Shown: positions 1-10,918, counted from the stretch's first letter. The stretch is DNA of 23,789 bases from Capniomyces stellatus (GCA_001661515.1 LUVW01000023.1:799371-823159), one strand, 5' to 3'. Notes: generated from the letters alone by a model not told the origin. Numbers and translations are program-made.

Positions 1-112
1 TTCCTCATATTATTCATCGTATCAATTTTCATATTATTTCTCGTATTATTCCTCGTATTATTCCTCATATTATTCATTGTATTATTCCTCATATCATTTC
101 TCGTATCAATCT
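1..112 (+). repeat. Degenerate 15-bp tandem array
   Basis: Units resemble 'attcctcatattatt', with C/T and G/A variation, repeated about seven times. Because 15 is a multiple of three, the array stays open in one frame and would encode a Leu/Phe/Ile-rich hydrophobic peptide. That looks like a by-product of the repeat, not a protein. A matching array lies in the right arm at about 23598-23730. Confidence 0.75.
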
Positions 113-626
113 TCAAGCTTTTTGCACTACTTTTCATATCACAATCTGAACTGCCTCATACTGTTTTTCTATTTGGCTTGCTCTTTTGCGAACTGGCCTG
201 TCAGTATTTTATTACTAGTATTGGCGTCGGCACCAGTATCAATAGACATCTCATAACTATCCACACCGAAATATCTGGTCCTACTCGATATTTCATTTGG
301 TTTGCTGTGGTTGCAAATAGCATTTGTATATTCATGTTTATTTTTGGCTTGATAGCCTCGATTTGTACACCATTATACCATTATACCATTGCCCCATTGT
401 CTATTGTACCATTGCACCATTGCATGACTAGATGTGATTGATCAGACCCAGTAGTCAAGCCAGGCTAATCTCACCAGTTTAACTTTGTAATAGTCTGGCT
501 TTATGTAAATAACAGCTCCTGAAACTGGTGCTATTATGTGGGATAACAGTTTTTGGCGACTTGCATCACATCACCCTTTTGTTTTCTCTTATTAAAGTTT
601 CTAACCACGATTTCTAATAGCAATAG
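1..626 (+). repeat. Left arm of long inverted repeat
   Basis: This arm matches the reverse complement of 23085-23710 base for base without any gap. I found one mismatch by eye, at 602 against 23109 (T here, C in the complement of the other arm). Homology stops sharply after the shared 'gcaatag', where this arm runs into eight G's. The outer part is a degenerate 15-bp tandem array (about 1-112), followed by unique sequence and a short run of 'taccattg'-like units (about 370-425). The arm is cut by the window edge, because the other copy continues 79 bp further out. No telomere repeat is visible. Confidence 0.95.
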
Positions 627-3064
627 GGGGGGGTTATTTCCATAGCGAAATAATGTAAAGAAATTTTATCGTATTTGTTTGTTCGTTTACAGGCAGATTG
701 GTTAACTCTGTGTTGTTATTTTATTGGCAAGTTTGGTTGGGTTGGGCATATTCATGCTTAAATGGGCTATTTTTATCTGTTTACTATTCAGGTTATTTTT
801 TTTAAATTCGCCGTTCAGTTTCATTCATGCACATAATTTCAATTTAAAACTTCATTCGAGTTTTTATTGCTTTAATTGTATTGGTATAAATTTAGAGTTA
901 ACACTATACTTTGTCAAATTAAAGTAATGCTATAATATCTTAACTTTCCGGATTTTAGCCTTAATGGGTTAAAGCGATTGGGGTAACTGCCTCAGATGAC
1001 CATTTTTTTTCATTCCTCGTTTCGTCATTGCTCTTGGCCTTATTCTAACTTTGCTGTTATTGTCTGGCTGGTTGTCTCATCACAATTGGCTCTAAAAGGT
1101 TCTTGTTACTATACCTGAAGCACTCATCACTTGGTATCTTTTTCTGACACTTTTTATTAATTGATCCATAAGGTTTCCAGTCACTGCAGTATTTTTTTTA
1201 TCACTCCGCCACACTGGCCAAAGAGTTCACAAGACCTGTAAAGCTCATGCTTGCTCTTGCGCATGTTGCAACCATATTTCTTGCTTCTTAGGTGTATACA
1301 CACAACTCAGGCCCAATTTCAGTTTCATCTGACTTCACACCGTTGTTTTAACATGCTATTCCGCAGTTATTTGATTATGCAAAAGTATATTTAAAGGCTA
1401 TCATTTAAGACTACTGCTAGTTGATGTTGCTAATTCTTTATGAAAGATAGACTTTCACTTTTTTTTTGGACGACTCATTTCCCCGTCATTTACGCAGGCT
1501 TGAGACGACCGTTTTATATGTTCACAGCCGTTTGTTAGCGTTATAGTTTCAATAAACCACGTAGAGTAGTGATTAGTTATGTTCTAAATCAAGCACTCCC
1601 CTTTTAGCTTGAAATATTTATTCATCTCTATTGCTACCCATTTTACTGGTTGACGGAATTTTTTTTAAGGTTGTTTTCTAGAGACTGAATTGTCATTTAT
1701 TCTGCAAAAGAAACGTGGCTTTTACAGGACATACCACCACTGGATAAACATAAATTAGATCCTAATCTCGATAACTAGATTGTGGTTTGAGGCTGATTGT
1801 CACCTGAAATTGCATGTCATTAAACAGTTCTTGATTTGTATAGCTTGACTGAACATGCTTATTTATTTATTTTGAATTTAAAGTTTGTCAGGTAGTGAAA
1901 TAGGTTTTGTTATAGTCATTTCGGCTATTACTTGTAAACCAATAATGCTCAAATACGTTATTTGTGATCATGGAAAAAGTTATGTATTTTTTTATGGCCG
2001 AGTATCATGTGTGTACACAATAAGTAAAGAATAGGATTAGCTAGCACTGGGTGCTATTTATTCCGGTTAATGTGTTGTTAGTTTGCCGGATAGAAAGACA
2101 ATTTGTATGTGCAAAACGTAAGCGCATAATTAATAAACAGGCTGATATACAATTAATGTTGATCAGGATTTAGAGCAACTAGCTTGCTAATATTCACTTC
2201 CAACACAAAGTTGGCCATGGAGGCGTTTTACCATATTTTAAAACTCGTTTTTGTTTGTGATTCTATTGTTGGATTTATTGTGCTCTTAGGCTTTAGCCTA
2301 CACATATACAAGCGTTGCTGGCGGACTAAACTTGGTGATTTGGGGCTTTAACCCAAAAGATAAAACTAAAAGTGTGAACGGCTAAAAAAATAATAAAAAA
2401 ATAATAAAAATAAATAAATAAATAAATAAAATAAAAATAAAAATAAAATAAAGCTGAGAATGCCTAATTCAATAATAAAAAAAAAAGCTGAACATCTGTT
2501 TCATAAAATCAGCAATTAATGATGAAGTTGTTTTTAACGAATAAAAGTGGGGAATTTGAAACTCAATATTTTTTGCTGTCCTGGAATATAGAGGCAGGAA
2601 TTGTGCTACTAGTATTGTCTTTATTTCACTTTTAATGTAAAAAATACCGTTTTACTTTGAGTATAATAATTACGGGTTTTTAGTAATAGAAATAAAAGTT
2701 TAATAAAAATTTTCTTTGAAATTCTAAATCGTTCGTGCTTTAAATTATAAGTTCGTTAAATCCTACTTAATGCTAAGTTGTAAAATTGCTAGAAACAGGT
2801 TGGACATAGGTCGAGTATCAAAAGGAAAAAGAAACTAATACGCAGTAAACCGGGTAGACTACTATTGATAAACATAGCGAGAAAAAATAAACAAGGAGAA
2901 AAGTAGGCAAATTGAAAGAATATTAATCAGGAATCAAGAGTGGGAGGATCAAGAATTTGTTTGAGATACCACCGCGGAGTAAGGAAAATTGACATAGAAA
3001 AACAGCAACAGTAATACCAGTAAGGTGAATAAATTAAGGCTAGGAAATATAGTAGAGTAAAGGC
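627..3064. other. AT-rich intergenic region without a clear gene
   Basis: The 2.4 kb between the inverted repeat and the esterase start is AT-rich, with many stops in all frames and frequent poly-T runs. I see no tRNA, rRNA or conserved protein motif. It holds an A/T microsatellite at 2383-2452 and one short ORF at 2217-2351 with a single hydrophobic segment, discussed as a finding. The last few hundred bases should contain the esterase promoter, but no specific element stands out. Confidence 0.6.
2383..2452. repeat. A/T microsatellite (taaa/aataa units)
   Basis: A run of 'aataa' and 'taaa' units including 'aaataaataaataaata'. It is a simple low-complexity repeat in noncoding DNA, with no sign of function. 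Confidence 0.85.
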
Positions 3065-6000
3065 ATGGCATCGTTGTTTGTAACAACAGCACAAACGCTG
3101 TTGAATGCAGAGGCAGAAGAGCCGTGTTTAGGACGGGTTTTTGGATCAATGTCAGTTGGGGACGTGTGTAGATACCGATTGAGCATAAAAGTAGAATTAG
3201 AAAAAGAGATTGAAACAGAGGTTGAGGTAGGAGGGGAAGAAAGCGATATAAATAGTGATAGACATGGTAGTAGGGAAAGCAGCAATAGCAAGGGGTCTTT
3301 GGGGGAGAAAAGGGGAAGGAAGGAGAATAATGTTTGGGCCTTTGAAAAAGTTCCGAAACGAATTGAGCTAACAGTGAGCAATACCTCGCCAATACGAAAG
3401 AATTTGTCGTTGCTGAAGCAAGAGGGGCCATACTCGTTGTCAGTGCTGATTAAGCCAGAGTGGGAAAAGGAGACGGAGCTTACAGGAAAGTGGAGAAAGC
3501 AGAAGGTTCTTAGTAGACGGATGAGAAGACAGCAGACGGCAACGAGTTCAGAAGAGGTGGAGGATGCGGAAGAGAGAAAGCAGAGCGCCGAGAGCGAAAG
3601 AGCGAGGAGGAGAAATAGACAGGAAGGTGGATCGGGTAGGGTTCGGCTGCATGAAAAGCCAGGGTCGTGTATAGGGATACTGTGTGGGCGGTGGTGGAGT
3701 ACAAATGTTCCGCTGCGTGATCTAGTGAAGCAGGAGGTTAGCGACTGGCGACAAGGGGAGCAGAGCGAGCGGACAAGGGTAGGAGAGGATGGAAAGCTGG
3801 AGATAGAGTTTGTATACCAGATAGATGCAGTTAGCGAGGTGATGTTGCCACCGGCAGCGGTAACGTTTGAAATCAAGATAAAGGCGTCGGGGATGGGGCA
3901 GGGTAGAAATGGGGCAGATGGGATAGAGCCGCAGGTAAAAGCAAAGATTGAGCTAGTAGACGACACGGCGAGTTTGTTCCAGCTGACGGACCCAACGGTG
4001 TTTAACGACGAGGCTGAGCCGGGGGTGCACCTGGTTGTGCTTTCACACGGGCTGCATGGGACAAGAAATGACATGTTGTATATCCACGAGCAGATAAAGA
4101 GGCAGGCGATGCGGCGTAGGCAGCAGCTGGGAGCAAACGGCAACAGAAGGGTGGTGATTCTAACACACGACGTTAACCACGGACTAACAACGGATGGGAT
4201 TGAGTTGGGAGGGAGGAGAATCGCAACAAAGATTCTAGAGTATGTTGAATGGTTTGAAAACGCAGAGTGGAATAGGGATGAAGGGGTGGGCAAGGCAGGC
4301 GAGAAGGGGGGTAGGAAGGAGGAGAAGGAGTACTCGCACAGGATTACTTTTATAGGGCATTCGTTGGGAGGGTTGTATAACGCCAGTGCGCTGGGACATC
4401 TGAGTGAGGCAACAGACGGTAGATTTTTCAAGGTGTTTACGCCGATTCACTTTATATCGCTAGCAACGCCGTGGCTGGGGATTTTCGAGATGGGAAACGT
4501 GGCACAAAAAGCGTGTTCCTGGGGGATACTGGGGCAGTCAGGGCGGGATTTGGTGCTGGGAGATGTGAACGAGGTTGAGCCAAGCGAGTGTTTGCACGAA
4601 GGCAAAACAAGAGAAGCACAGACTGCTGATAAAGAACCAGGTTACGGCGACGAGACCAAACTAGATGGCAAGAGCAGGAGTGGGGGTAGGGGGAAAAGGA
4701 CGAAAAGGGCGAAAAGGATATTCCAGCCAACAGAGACCTACATATACAAAATCAGCGATCCAAAGTCAAGCGTGCATAAAGTGATGCGGCTGTTTGCCAA
4801 CTGCACGGCGTATGCAAATAGAGAGGGGGACTGGGAGTGCGGGTTCCTGACGTCCAGTATTCTGCTTGACCCAAAACACGTGACAGAAAGCATGAACAGG
4901 AAATCAGGAGCCAGTAGCGCAAGAACCAGCAAACATAACAGCCGAGTCAACCTACTCAAGGCAAACAGACACAACGACCAGCAGTTCAGTGCGATGAGTC
5001 AGCTGTCCTCCAAAAATGACACGAGTAGCGTGGCTGGAGCTGAAGACAGTACAGCCCCCAGCAGCCAGGACAAAGACAAAGACAAAGATAGAGACATAAA
5101 TTTGAGTGGCAGGTTGAGTGATGGTAGTTGCAGTGGTGATGGGAACAGTGGCGAGATGCTTTCCCCCACCCTGGCAGACCAAGCAACAGTACACACGGCA
5201 TCAAACCCATGGCATGTGCAGGTGGCAATGAGCCCAGTCAAAATGGCAACTAGGTTTGCACTGTCAATGTTTGGGTGGATAGACAGGGGCCGAGACCAGC
5301 TGGTAAGGCATGAGCACCAGGACAGGAGGAAAGACAGCACCGATTATGTGGACAGTGACTGTAGTACCAGTAGAGTTAGCGAGACTGGGGGGTTCAGGAT
5401 GGGCGCGCTTATTCGAAACGAGTACAGCGTCGATATATCTAGCGAGAGCGGTATAGACAGCGAGCTGGACGGTGCGTTTGGGGGATTTGGGTTGGGTTCA
5501 AGTTTGAGTTTGAATTTGAATTTGGATAGGAATTTGGAGCTGATTGAACGCCAGCACCAGCATCAGGAGTACAGGCTGTGGGCAATCGACTCGGACCCGC
5601 AAGTCTCTCCTATTGTACTTGATGTTGTGGTGCCTGATTTGAAAAAGTCTCAGACAAAGTACCTAAAGATGAGACTTGGTCAAGTAGCCTCGGCTCTTGG
5701 GAAACAATCTGGATCTTCGTCTTCGCCTTCACCGCCATCATTAGCACCGCCATTGCAACAAACCTCAACAACACTGACTTCTAATACAGACCTAAAAATG
5801 CACCCGGAATCTGTTCTGGACTCTGCACTGGTAGACTTGGATTTAGATTTGGATTTGGATTTGGATTTGGATTTGGATTTGGATTTGGATTTGGATTCGG
5901 ATTCGGATTTGGATTTGGATTCAGAATTTGACTTGGATTTAGATTTAGATCTGGACTTGGAAATAGCCAATGGCATACACGGAATCGCCAACTTGGACGA

Positions 6001-6373
6001 GTTTGACTTTCCTGGCGGCTTTTCAAAGTACACTTGGAACGACCTGCTGCCTCAAAACGACCAGCCCAAACTCGAGTCCAAACAAGAGGGTTTTGCCAAC
6101 AACGACCCCACCTCCCAAGCCTCCCAAGTCTCCCAAACTTTGCCCAACCCTAAACTCAAAAACACCAAAGCTACCCCAACAGTTCTCAAACGCTCAAGTT
6201 CTGCTTGGGTACAACTGTTGGCAAAAAACTGGCACTCGTTTTTGAACTGGAGAATTGTTGTTGCAAAGTTTGATTACGATGCTCACTTTCAAATCATCGT
6301 TAGAAGAGAAGGCAGTAATTTTGTTGGTGTTAAAGTCATTCACCATTTACTCAACAATCACTGTATAGACTAG
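3065..6373 (+). CDS. DUF676 serine esterase/lipase, ROG1-like
   Basis: A single uninterrupted reading frame of 1102 residues. An N-terminal 'VGDVCRYRL' motif (31-39) and a 'GPYSLSVL' segment (from 121) fit the beta-rich domain that precedes the hydrolase in fungal ROG1-type proteins. The alpha/beta-hydrolase follows: 'LSHGLHGT' (oxyanion strand, S327-H328-G329), 'FIGHSLGG' (nucleophile S433), 'NREGDWECGFLTSS' (probable acid D589) and, at the very end, 'DYDAHFQIIVRR' (probable catalytic H1074). The family hydrolyses lipid esters; ROG1 is a yeast monoacylglycerol lipase. The protein is much longer than ROG1 because of low-complexity inserts: a Lys/Arg/Glu-rich stretch near 140-210, Ser/Asp-rich sequence at 610-920, and an Asp-Leu tract at 924-966 between the catalytic Asp and His. 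The start was chosen as the first ATG ahead of the conserved N-terminal motif. Substrate and location are not known from the sequence. Confidence 0.9.
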   Translation: MASLFVTTAQTLLNAEAEEPCLGRVFGSMSVGDVCRYRLSIKVELEKEIETEVEVGGEESDINSDRHGSRESSNSKGSLGEKRGRKENNVWAFEKVPKRIELTVSNTSPIRKNLSLLKQEGPYSLSVLIKPEWEKETELTGKWRKQKVLSRRMRRQQTATSSEEVEDAEERKQSAESERARRRNRQEGGSGRVRLHEKPGSCIGILCGRWWSTNVPLRDLVKQEVSDWRQGEQSERTRVGEDGKLEIEFVYQIDAVSEVMLPPAAVTFEIKIKASGMGQGRNGADGIEPQVKAKIELVDDTASLFQLTDPTVFNDEAEPGVHLVVLSHGLHGTRNDMLYIHEQIKRQAMRRRQQLGANGNRRVVILTHDVNHGLTTDGIELGGRRIATKILEYVEWFENAEWNRDEGVGKAGEKGGRKEEKEYSHRITFIGHSLGGLYNASALGHLSEATDGRFFKVFTPIHFISLATPWLGIFEMGNVAQKACSWGILGQSGRDLVLGDVNEVEPSECLHEGKTREAQTADKEPGYGDETKLDGKSRSGGRGKRTKRAKRIFQPTETYIYKISDPKSSVHKVMRLFANCTAYANREGDWECGFLTSSILLDPKHVTESMNRKSGASSARTSKHNSRVNLLKANRHNDQQFSAMSQLSSKNDTSSVAGAEDSTAPSSQDKDKDKDRDINLSGRLSDGSCSGDGNSGEMLSPTLADQATVHTASNPWHVQVAMSPVKMATRFALSMFGWIDRGRDQLVRHEHQDRRKDSTDYVDSDCSTSRVSETGGFRMGALIRNEYSVDISSESGIDSELDGAFGGFGLGSSLSLNLNLDRNLELIERQHQHQEYRLWAIDSDPQVSPIVLDVVVPDLKKSQTKYLKMRLGQVASALGKQSGSSSSPSPPSLAPPLQQTSTTLTSNTDLKMHPESVLDSALVDLDLDLDLDLDLDLDLDLDLDSDSDLDLDSEFDLDLDLDLDLEIANGIHGIANLDEFDFPGGFSKYTWNDLLPQNDQPKLESKQEGFANNDPTSQASQVSQTLPNPKLKNTKATPTVLKRSSSAWVQLLAKNWHSFLNWRIVVAKFDYDAHFQIIVRREGSNFVGVKVIHHLLNNHCID
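5834..5962 (+). repeat. Coding hexamer repeat (ttggat), Asp-Leu tract
   Basis: About twenty copies of 'ttggat', with 'ttagat' and 'ttcgat'-like variants, inside the esterase gene. They encode alternating Asp and Leu (residues 924-966, with a few Ser, Glu and Phe). A related 'ttgaat/ttgagt' patch at about 5500-5540 encodes Ser/Asn-Leu repeats. Unit length is a multiple of three, so expansion keeps the frame. Confidence 0.95.
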
Positions 6374-6683
6374 GGATTTCTTATTACTTTTACTTTACTT
6401 TTACATTATTGCTATTTGTGTTTTATCTGCCTTTCTTTCTTTTATTATTATTTTACTCTTTTTGCATCATTTACTTGACTTTTTTTTTTTCTTTTTTCTT
6501 TTCTCTTTTTCCGCCTTGTATATTCATAATCAAATTTTACTACACTTCATCTTTACTTTTTTATTTATCTATTTATTTACTTGACCAACACCAAACATGA
6601 TTCAATCTATATTCAAATACTAATTACAGTTATCAACAACCACCCTCTCCCCACCGCCTATCCTAGCCACCCATCCAACCCAT
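6374..6683. other. Convergent 3' intergenic region
   Basis: A 310-bp tail-to-tail spacer between the esterase (+) and the phosphatase (-). It is T-rich on the plus strand just after the esterase stop. On the minus strand it carries AATAAA-type motifs (complement of 'tttattta' near 6560-6580), which suit 3'-end formation of the phosphatase transcript. No gene is visible. Confidence 0.55.
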
Positions 6684-9115
6684 CTATCTCTCTACTATGT
6701 TTAGCCCCAACAACCTCCACGCATACAGCAACTCGTCAACCGTCAACATCTCCTCAAATGTTGCAAACATTGCCTTTGACCGGAAATTCTCTTTCTTCCG
6801 ACCACCCTCCCCCACACTCGTCCCAATCCCACCAACAACACCCTTGCTATCCCCCAACGAGTCGCTATGCTTGCCCAACACCTTCAACGACAGCTTCAGC
6901 ACATCTCGAATATCCAGTATATCCCCGCTATCGCCACCCCCATCCCCCAAATCCACCTCTTCCCCCAAACTACGCAGCGTCAATTGCGCCCCAAACTTTG
7001 TCAGTCTATGCTCTATCGTCCTCACGCTCAACTTGTTCTCCCCCGCGTCAAGCAAGCCCAACCCCGAAACTCCTCCCGTAGTCGCCCCCTCGCCAAACTC
7101 TACTCCAAGGCTCTGGTCGCTGTTTGCGTGGGTCGCCCTCGCTTTTGTTTTGGCCTTTCTCGTTCTTGGCTCGTCAAGCGATGTTTTTCCCCTTTTAAAC
7201 GTGTTGAATACTCGGTATGCCAAGATATCTGGACTCTTCAACTTTACCTCTGCGCTAAAGTGCTTACCACCCTCTGCACCAACACCACCAACCCCACCAA
7301 CGTCCCTGCTCTCGTTTTTGGTTTTGCTACTATAAACTTTTTCGTTGTAATTTTCATGTCCCCCCTCGTCTCCCTTTTGGAAAACACCCGACATCACATT
7401 CCCAGTCAAGTCCCCGCTAAACCTCTTCAACTCCTCCGAGTTTGCCACCCTCTCCTCTCGAAACTCTTTGGTCAAGTCCTCGAGCTCCTCGCTTCCCCAC
7501 CCCCCTAGCTTCACCACTATAGCACTGATGTTGTCCAACGAGTTCAGCTTCTCTGCCGTTTCTACTATCTTCTTGCTTGCCAGCTGTGGTGTTGAACACC
7601 CCTTAACCACATCCACTATCTCCTGGTTTGTCATCACATCCGATACCCCGTCCGTTATCATCACCACGAACGCCCCCTCGCTGCTTGCCAGCGATACGCT
7701 TGTTATGTCTGGCTCTGCTATTATCCCAAACTGCTTCACTCTCCAATCTCCAAACGACCTTGTATTCGCTACCGTGTCCATCACCCGCTCCTCCCCAAAC
7801 GAATCAATCGAAAACATCGCCCCATACTTGTGCAGCCTTTCTCGCTCGCTCCTTATTCCTGTTCTATGAATCATCGATATTCCAACCGCTCTCCCCCCCT
7901 CCTCCATGTTGCACAGTATCGCCCTCGAATCGCCACAATTTGCTATCACTAGATTTACATTGCTTTCGCTCGAGTAAAATGGCAGTCCCTCGCTATCAAA
8001 CATCAGAATCGCTGTTCCCGTTGACCCCTGTTTTTCTCGCCACTCTTCAAGAAATATCAGCAAATCTGTTTTCAAGTACGCCAACACCAACCTCTCCTCC
8101 AGCGTCAAAAATGTCGGTAGTATCTTTTCCCTCTCGTACAGCTTCACCATGCTTTCGAGCTCCTTTGGCATGTAGTCCTCCCACTGCCTCCCCATGTGCT
8201 TATACCCCTCTATCACTGCCAGCACATCCGATGGCTTTGCTTGCTCAATTTCTTTGTAAAGCTTTTCTGCCAAGAACCTTGAACAATCTTCACCCCCGTG
8301 ACTATATTAGTTATAAAACAACACAACCAATTAATCTCCCCCCTCATCCTACTAAATATTCTCTAATTCGCCACACTCCCCCCCCCTCCACCATTCAATA
8401 ACAACATTTCTCAACTTCAAACAAACAACTACACACTTAATCAAAAACCCCCCGCCAAGACTTCCATATCCATTTATATTACTTTATGCGTACATTGCCT
8501 TCATAAATAAAGAGTTAAAATAAAAAAATGTAGATTTTATTACCCGTCAAACATACCAAAAAACATCAACTGTGTACTGTTGGTGTTTTTACGCTCGGCA
8601 ACCATTTCTGGAATCCGCAATGGCCTGACAACAACTCTATCTTGGTTGTCCTTTCTAACCCCTCTAGTCGTAGTAGATCCTATTAGCCCATGAGTCTTTC
8701 GTACATCCACCCTAACCGTCCCCTCTTCTGTATAAGCCACGTACATGGGAAAATCTTCATTGACCACCTCCTTCTGTGGACTAGCCTCGTTTAATTCCCT
8801 GTTACGGTTTGCCAGCTCCGAGGCCTTTTGCTTTGTACTTGTTTGTGACGGCTCGACTTTGAAATCCACTGCTGATTTCAAATCTTTTGAAGCTGTCGAG
8901 TAAACCCTTAATTGCGAATTAATCTCATTTCTATACCCTGTATTCTTGCAACCTTTAATCTCACACCAAGTACCTGGCTTGGCACTTTTCAAATCAAACT
9001 TTCTATAATGCCTTGCGCTTGCGCTTGCACTTACTAAGGTCGCCCTATTGATTCTACTCAGAATGTTTTTGCATTTGTCTAATATTTCGCACCTCTTGCC
9101 TAGTACTGCATTCAT
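6684..9115 (-). CDS. PP2C protein phosphatase, mitochondrial PTC6-like
   Basis: Two exons, 9115-8544 and 8301-6684, encode 729 aa. The intron (8543-8302, 242 nt) has donor 'gtaata', branch-like 'taactaat' and acceptor 'atatag'. Splicing rebuilds the PP2C signature exactly across the junction: 'GMFD' joins 'GHGG' to give D190-G191-H192-G193-G194. Other family motifs are 'RGVRKDNQDR' (D159), 'GSTGTA' (282-287), 'ANCGDSRA' (310-317), 'TRSFGD' (370-375), 'ITDGVSD' (D407) and 'DNISAIVV' (D446-N447). All metal-binding acids expected for a Mg/Mn-dependent Ser/Thr phosphatase seem present. The first 40 residues are rich in Arg, Lys, Ser and Ala with few acids, which suits a mitochondrial presequence. 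The 'RxxxNQD' and 'DGHGGxxCS' forms resemble fungal PTC6, which acts on the pyruvate dehydrogenase system in yeast; this subtype is inference. About 270 residues after 'KLGGWG' are an unusual charged, Gly-rich extension. Confidence 0.9.
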
Positions 9116-9764
9116 ACTAAACTTACTTTTGTCGCACTTTTCTAAATGTTATGTATTATTATATTTCTATATTTCAAGTACCCTGAGAAATTTCTCTGCT
9201 TTTTGAATTTATTTTTTACTTTATTACTGGTTACACCTTATTCTTTGGCCTGATAAGTTTATTCCCTCTTTCTTTTATTCTTTCTTCTTTTATTCAACTA
9301 CTCTGAAAGTGTGTTTGTCTATACTCTAATATCTGTTATAAAACACAAATAGCTATTAAAAAATAAAGATAATAAAGTCGATTCTATCTGCAAAAACTTG
9401 CCAAAATGTAAAGAAATTCTTTATTCCGTTTTAGTAATTCCAGGATAATAATATATAAAAAAACATGCGTTTGTATGCTTAAATATCCCTTGGCCTTTAT
9501 AGTAGTAATACACAGACCACAGACGTCTTAATCTTACCAAAAAGCTAATGTTGAATTATTGCTATCGAATAAACTTTTGGTATTTTTAAAACACCAATTA
9601 TTCATCTCAGCTCGACTTTTTCTTTGGAATGTCCTTTTTATTTTCAAGTTTGTTGTTTTAAGCTTACATAATCACATAATCCTCCTCCGTTTACTCGGCC
9701 TAATTTAATGCTTAAACTAGGCTGTTGTACTTATTGCTGCTTCCCATTTTTATTTAATCCATTA

Positions 9765-9814
9765 AATCCTCAGTGAATTCCTCAGTTAATTCCTCAGTTA
9801 ATTCCTCAGTGAAA
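9765..9814. repeat. 12-bp tandem repeat, four copies
   Basis: Four copies of 'cctcagttaatt' (the first and last with 'gtga' in place of 'gtta') lie head to tail about 650 bp upstream of the phosphatase start. Being short and nearly perfect, it may be a simple tandem duplication or a cluster of protein-binding sites. Confidence 0.85.
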
Positions 9815-10047
9815 ACCTTCATACCCAAAAGGTCATTTTTCCTTTGCTCTCTCACTTGCCGCTGAATCCTAGCCAACAAAGTATGTCACTCGTTCAATTA
9901 AATAGGCTGTATTACCCACGTAAACTTTTGAAAATCCAAATTTGTATTTGAAAAACTAGTCGATAGTTTTGCCCCATCTGTTCACAATCATTTTCAAGCT
10001 ACTTTATCTACCTTCATTGTAATCTTCTGCAATCGTCAACCTTTCCC

Positions 10048-10132
10048 CGACCATTTCCAAACCATTTCTTCGACCATTTCCAAACCAATTTCGAACCAAT
10101 ATTTTTTTTATTGAAATAACTTCAAACCAATT
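10048..10132. repeat. Imperfect tandem repeat, 'cgaccatttccaaacc' unit
   Basis: The unit 'cgaccatttccaaaccattt' occurs at 10048 and again from 10071 with a small change. It is followed by decayed copies ('tcgaaccaat', 'ttcaaaccaatttt'). The period is about 22-23 bp in noncoding DNA. Confidence 0.7.
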
Positions 10133-10650
10133 TTATCGTTAAAATGTCCGCGATATTCATTCCATTTTATAATTGCTTTCCCCTTTTGTTTTCCTTGATT
10201 ATTCCCTTTGGTTATTTGTGCTTTTCAAACAACCTCCCACCCCTCACTTTAAACTGCCATACATCACCTTGACACACAAGAATGTTGGTTGTATCAACTT
10301 GGGCTATTTTCCCAGCCTTGCCATAATCTATAACAGTGTTTTTGTGCGTCTACTCACTGTATTATCCGACATTTGAATTCCTAAGTTAACTTGTCTACTT
10401 TTGCAATGTTAAAGTGATTGGTTTGTTTTAAAATAAAACACCGAAGAATCATCTCTTATCCTGTTTTTTTCAATGTGTTCACAACTAAAAAGCCTACTCA
10501 ACTGTATCACCCACTGTTTCGTTAATTTTAGCTCAAATCAATCTGTCTGGAGTAAATAAGCCCGGGTTTTGTCATTTAAAACCTGACTTTCCTTTCATCA
10601 ATCTAATGATCATAAATTGTTCTATTTTTTGAATTACGTAAATTTATCCT

Positions 10651-10729
10651 AAAACATAGCAAAAACATAAAACACAGCAAAAACATAAAACACAACAAAA
10701 ACAAAGTAAAACAAAACAAAACAAAATCA
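10651..10729. repeat. A-rich tandem repeat
   Basis: Units of 'aaaaacataaaacacagc', about 17-18 bp, decay into 'aaaac' pentamers. It lies about 190 bp upstream of the predicted start of the five-exon gene. Confidence 0.7.
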
Positions 10730-10918
10730 AAAGTGCCCATCAACACTAACCTTTAGAAATTTGGATAATTTTTCAAACTAAACGCATACCCACTTTCTGC
10801 CTATTTCTCTTAAAATAAGAGGGGAGGAAATATAGCTTTTGTACTGTTTTGCTGCTAAAGTAAATAAATAAATCAATCGGTACAACCAAACAGTCTTCCT
10901 AACACAAACCAGGGCATT

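Larger units (their letters stand above)
9116..10918. other. Divergent intergenic region
   Basis: This 1.8 kb separates the 5' ends of the phosphatase (-) and the unrecognised five-exon gene (+), so it should hold both promoters. It is AT-rich with scattered short ORFs that lack recognisable motifs. Three imperfect tandem repeats lie in it (9765-9814, 10048-10132, 10651-10729). No TATA element or RNA gene can be assigned with confidence. Confidence 0.6.

Noticed and set aside
2949..3431. 160-codon minus-strand ORF at the esterase 5' end
   Set aside because: Low-complexity Leu/Phe/Ser composition and overlap with the esterase coding region; a shadow of the same strand skew.
3040..4431. 463-codon antisense ORF over the esterase N-terminal half
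   Set aside because: It is Ser/Pro/Leu-rich with no motif and mirrors the purine-rich sense strand of a clearly conserved gene.
10173..10376. 67-codon plus-strand ORF in the divergent region
   Set aside because: No conserved motif, no supporting splice sites, no ATG at its beginning, and composition like the surrounding noncoding DNA.
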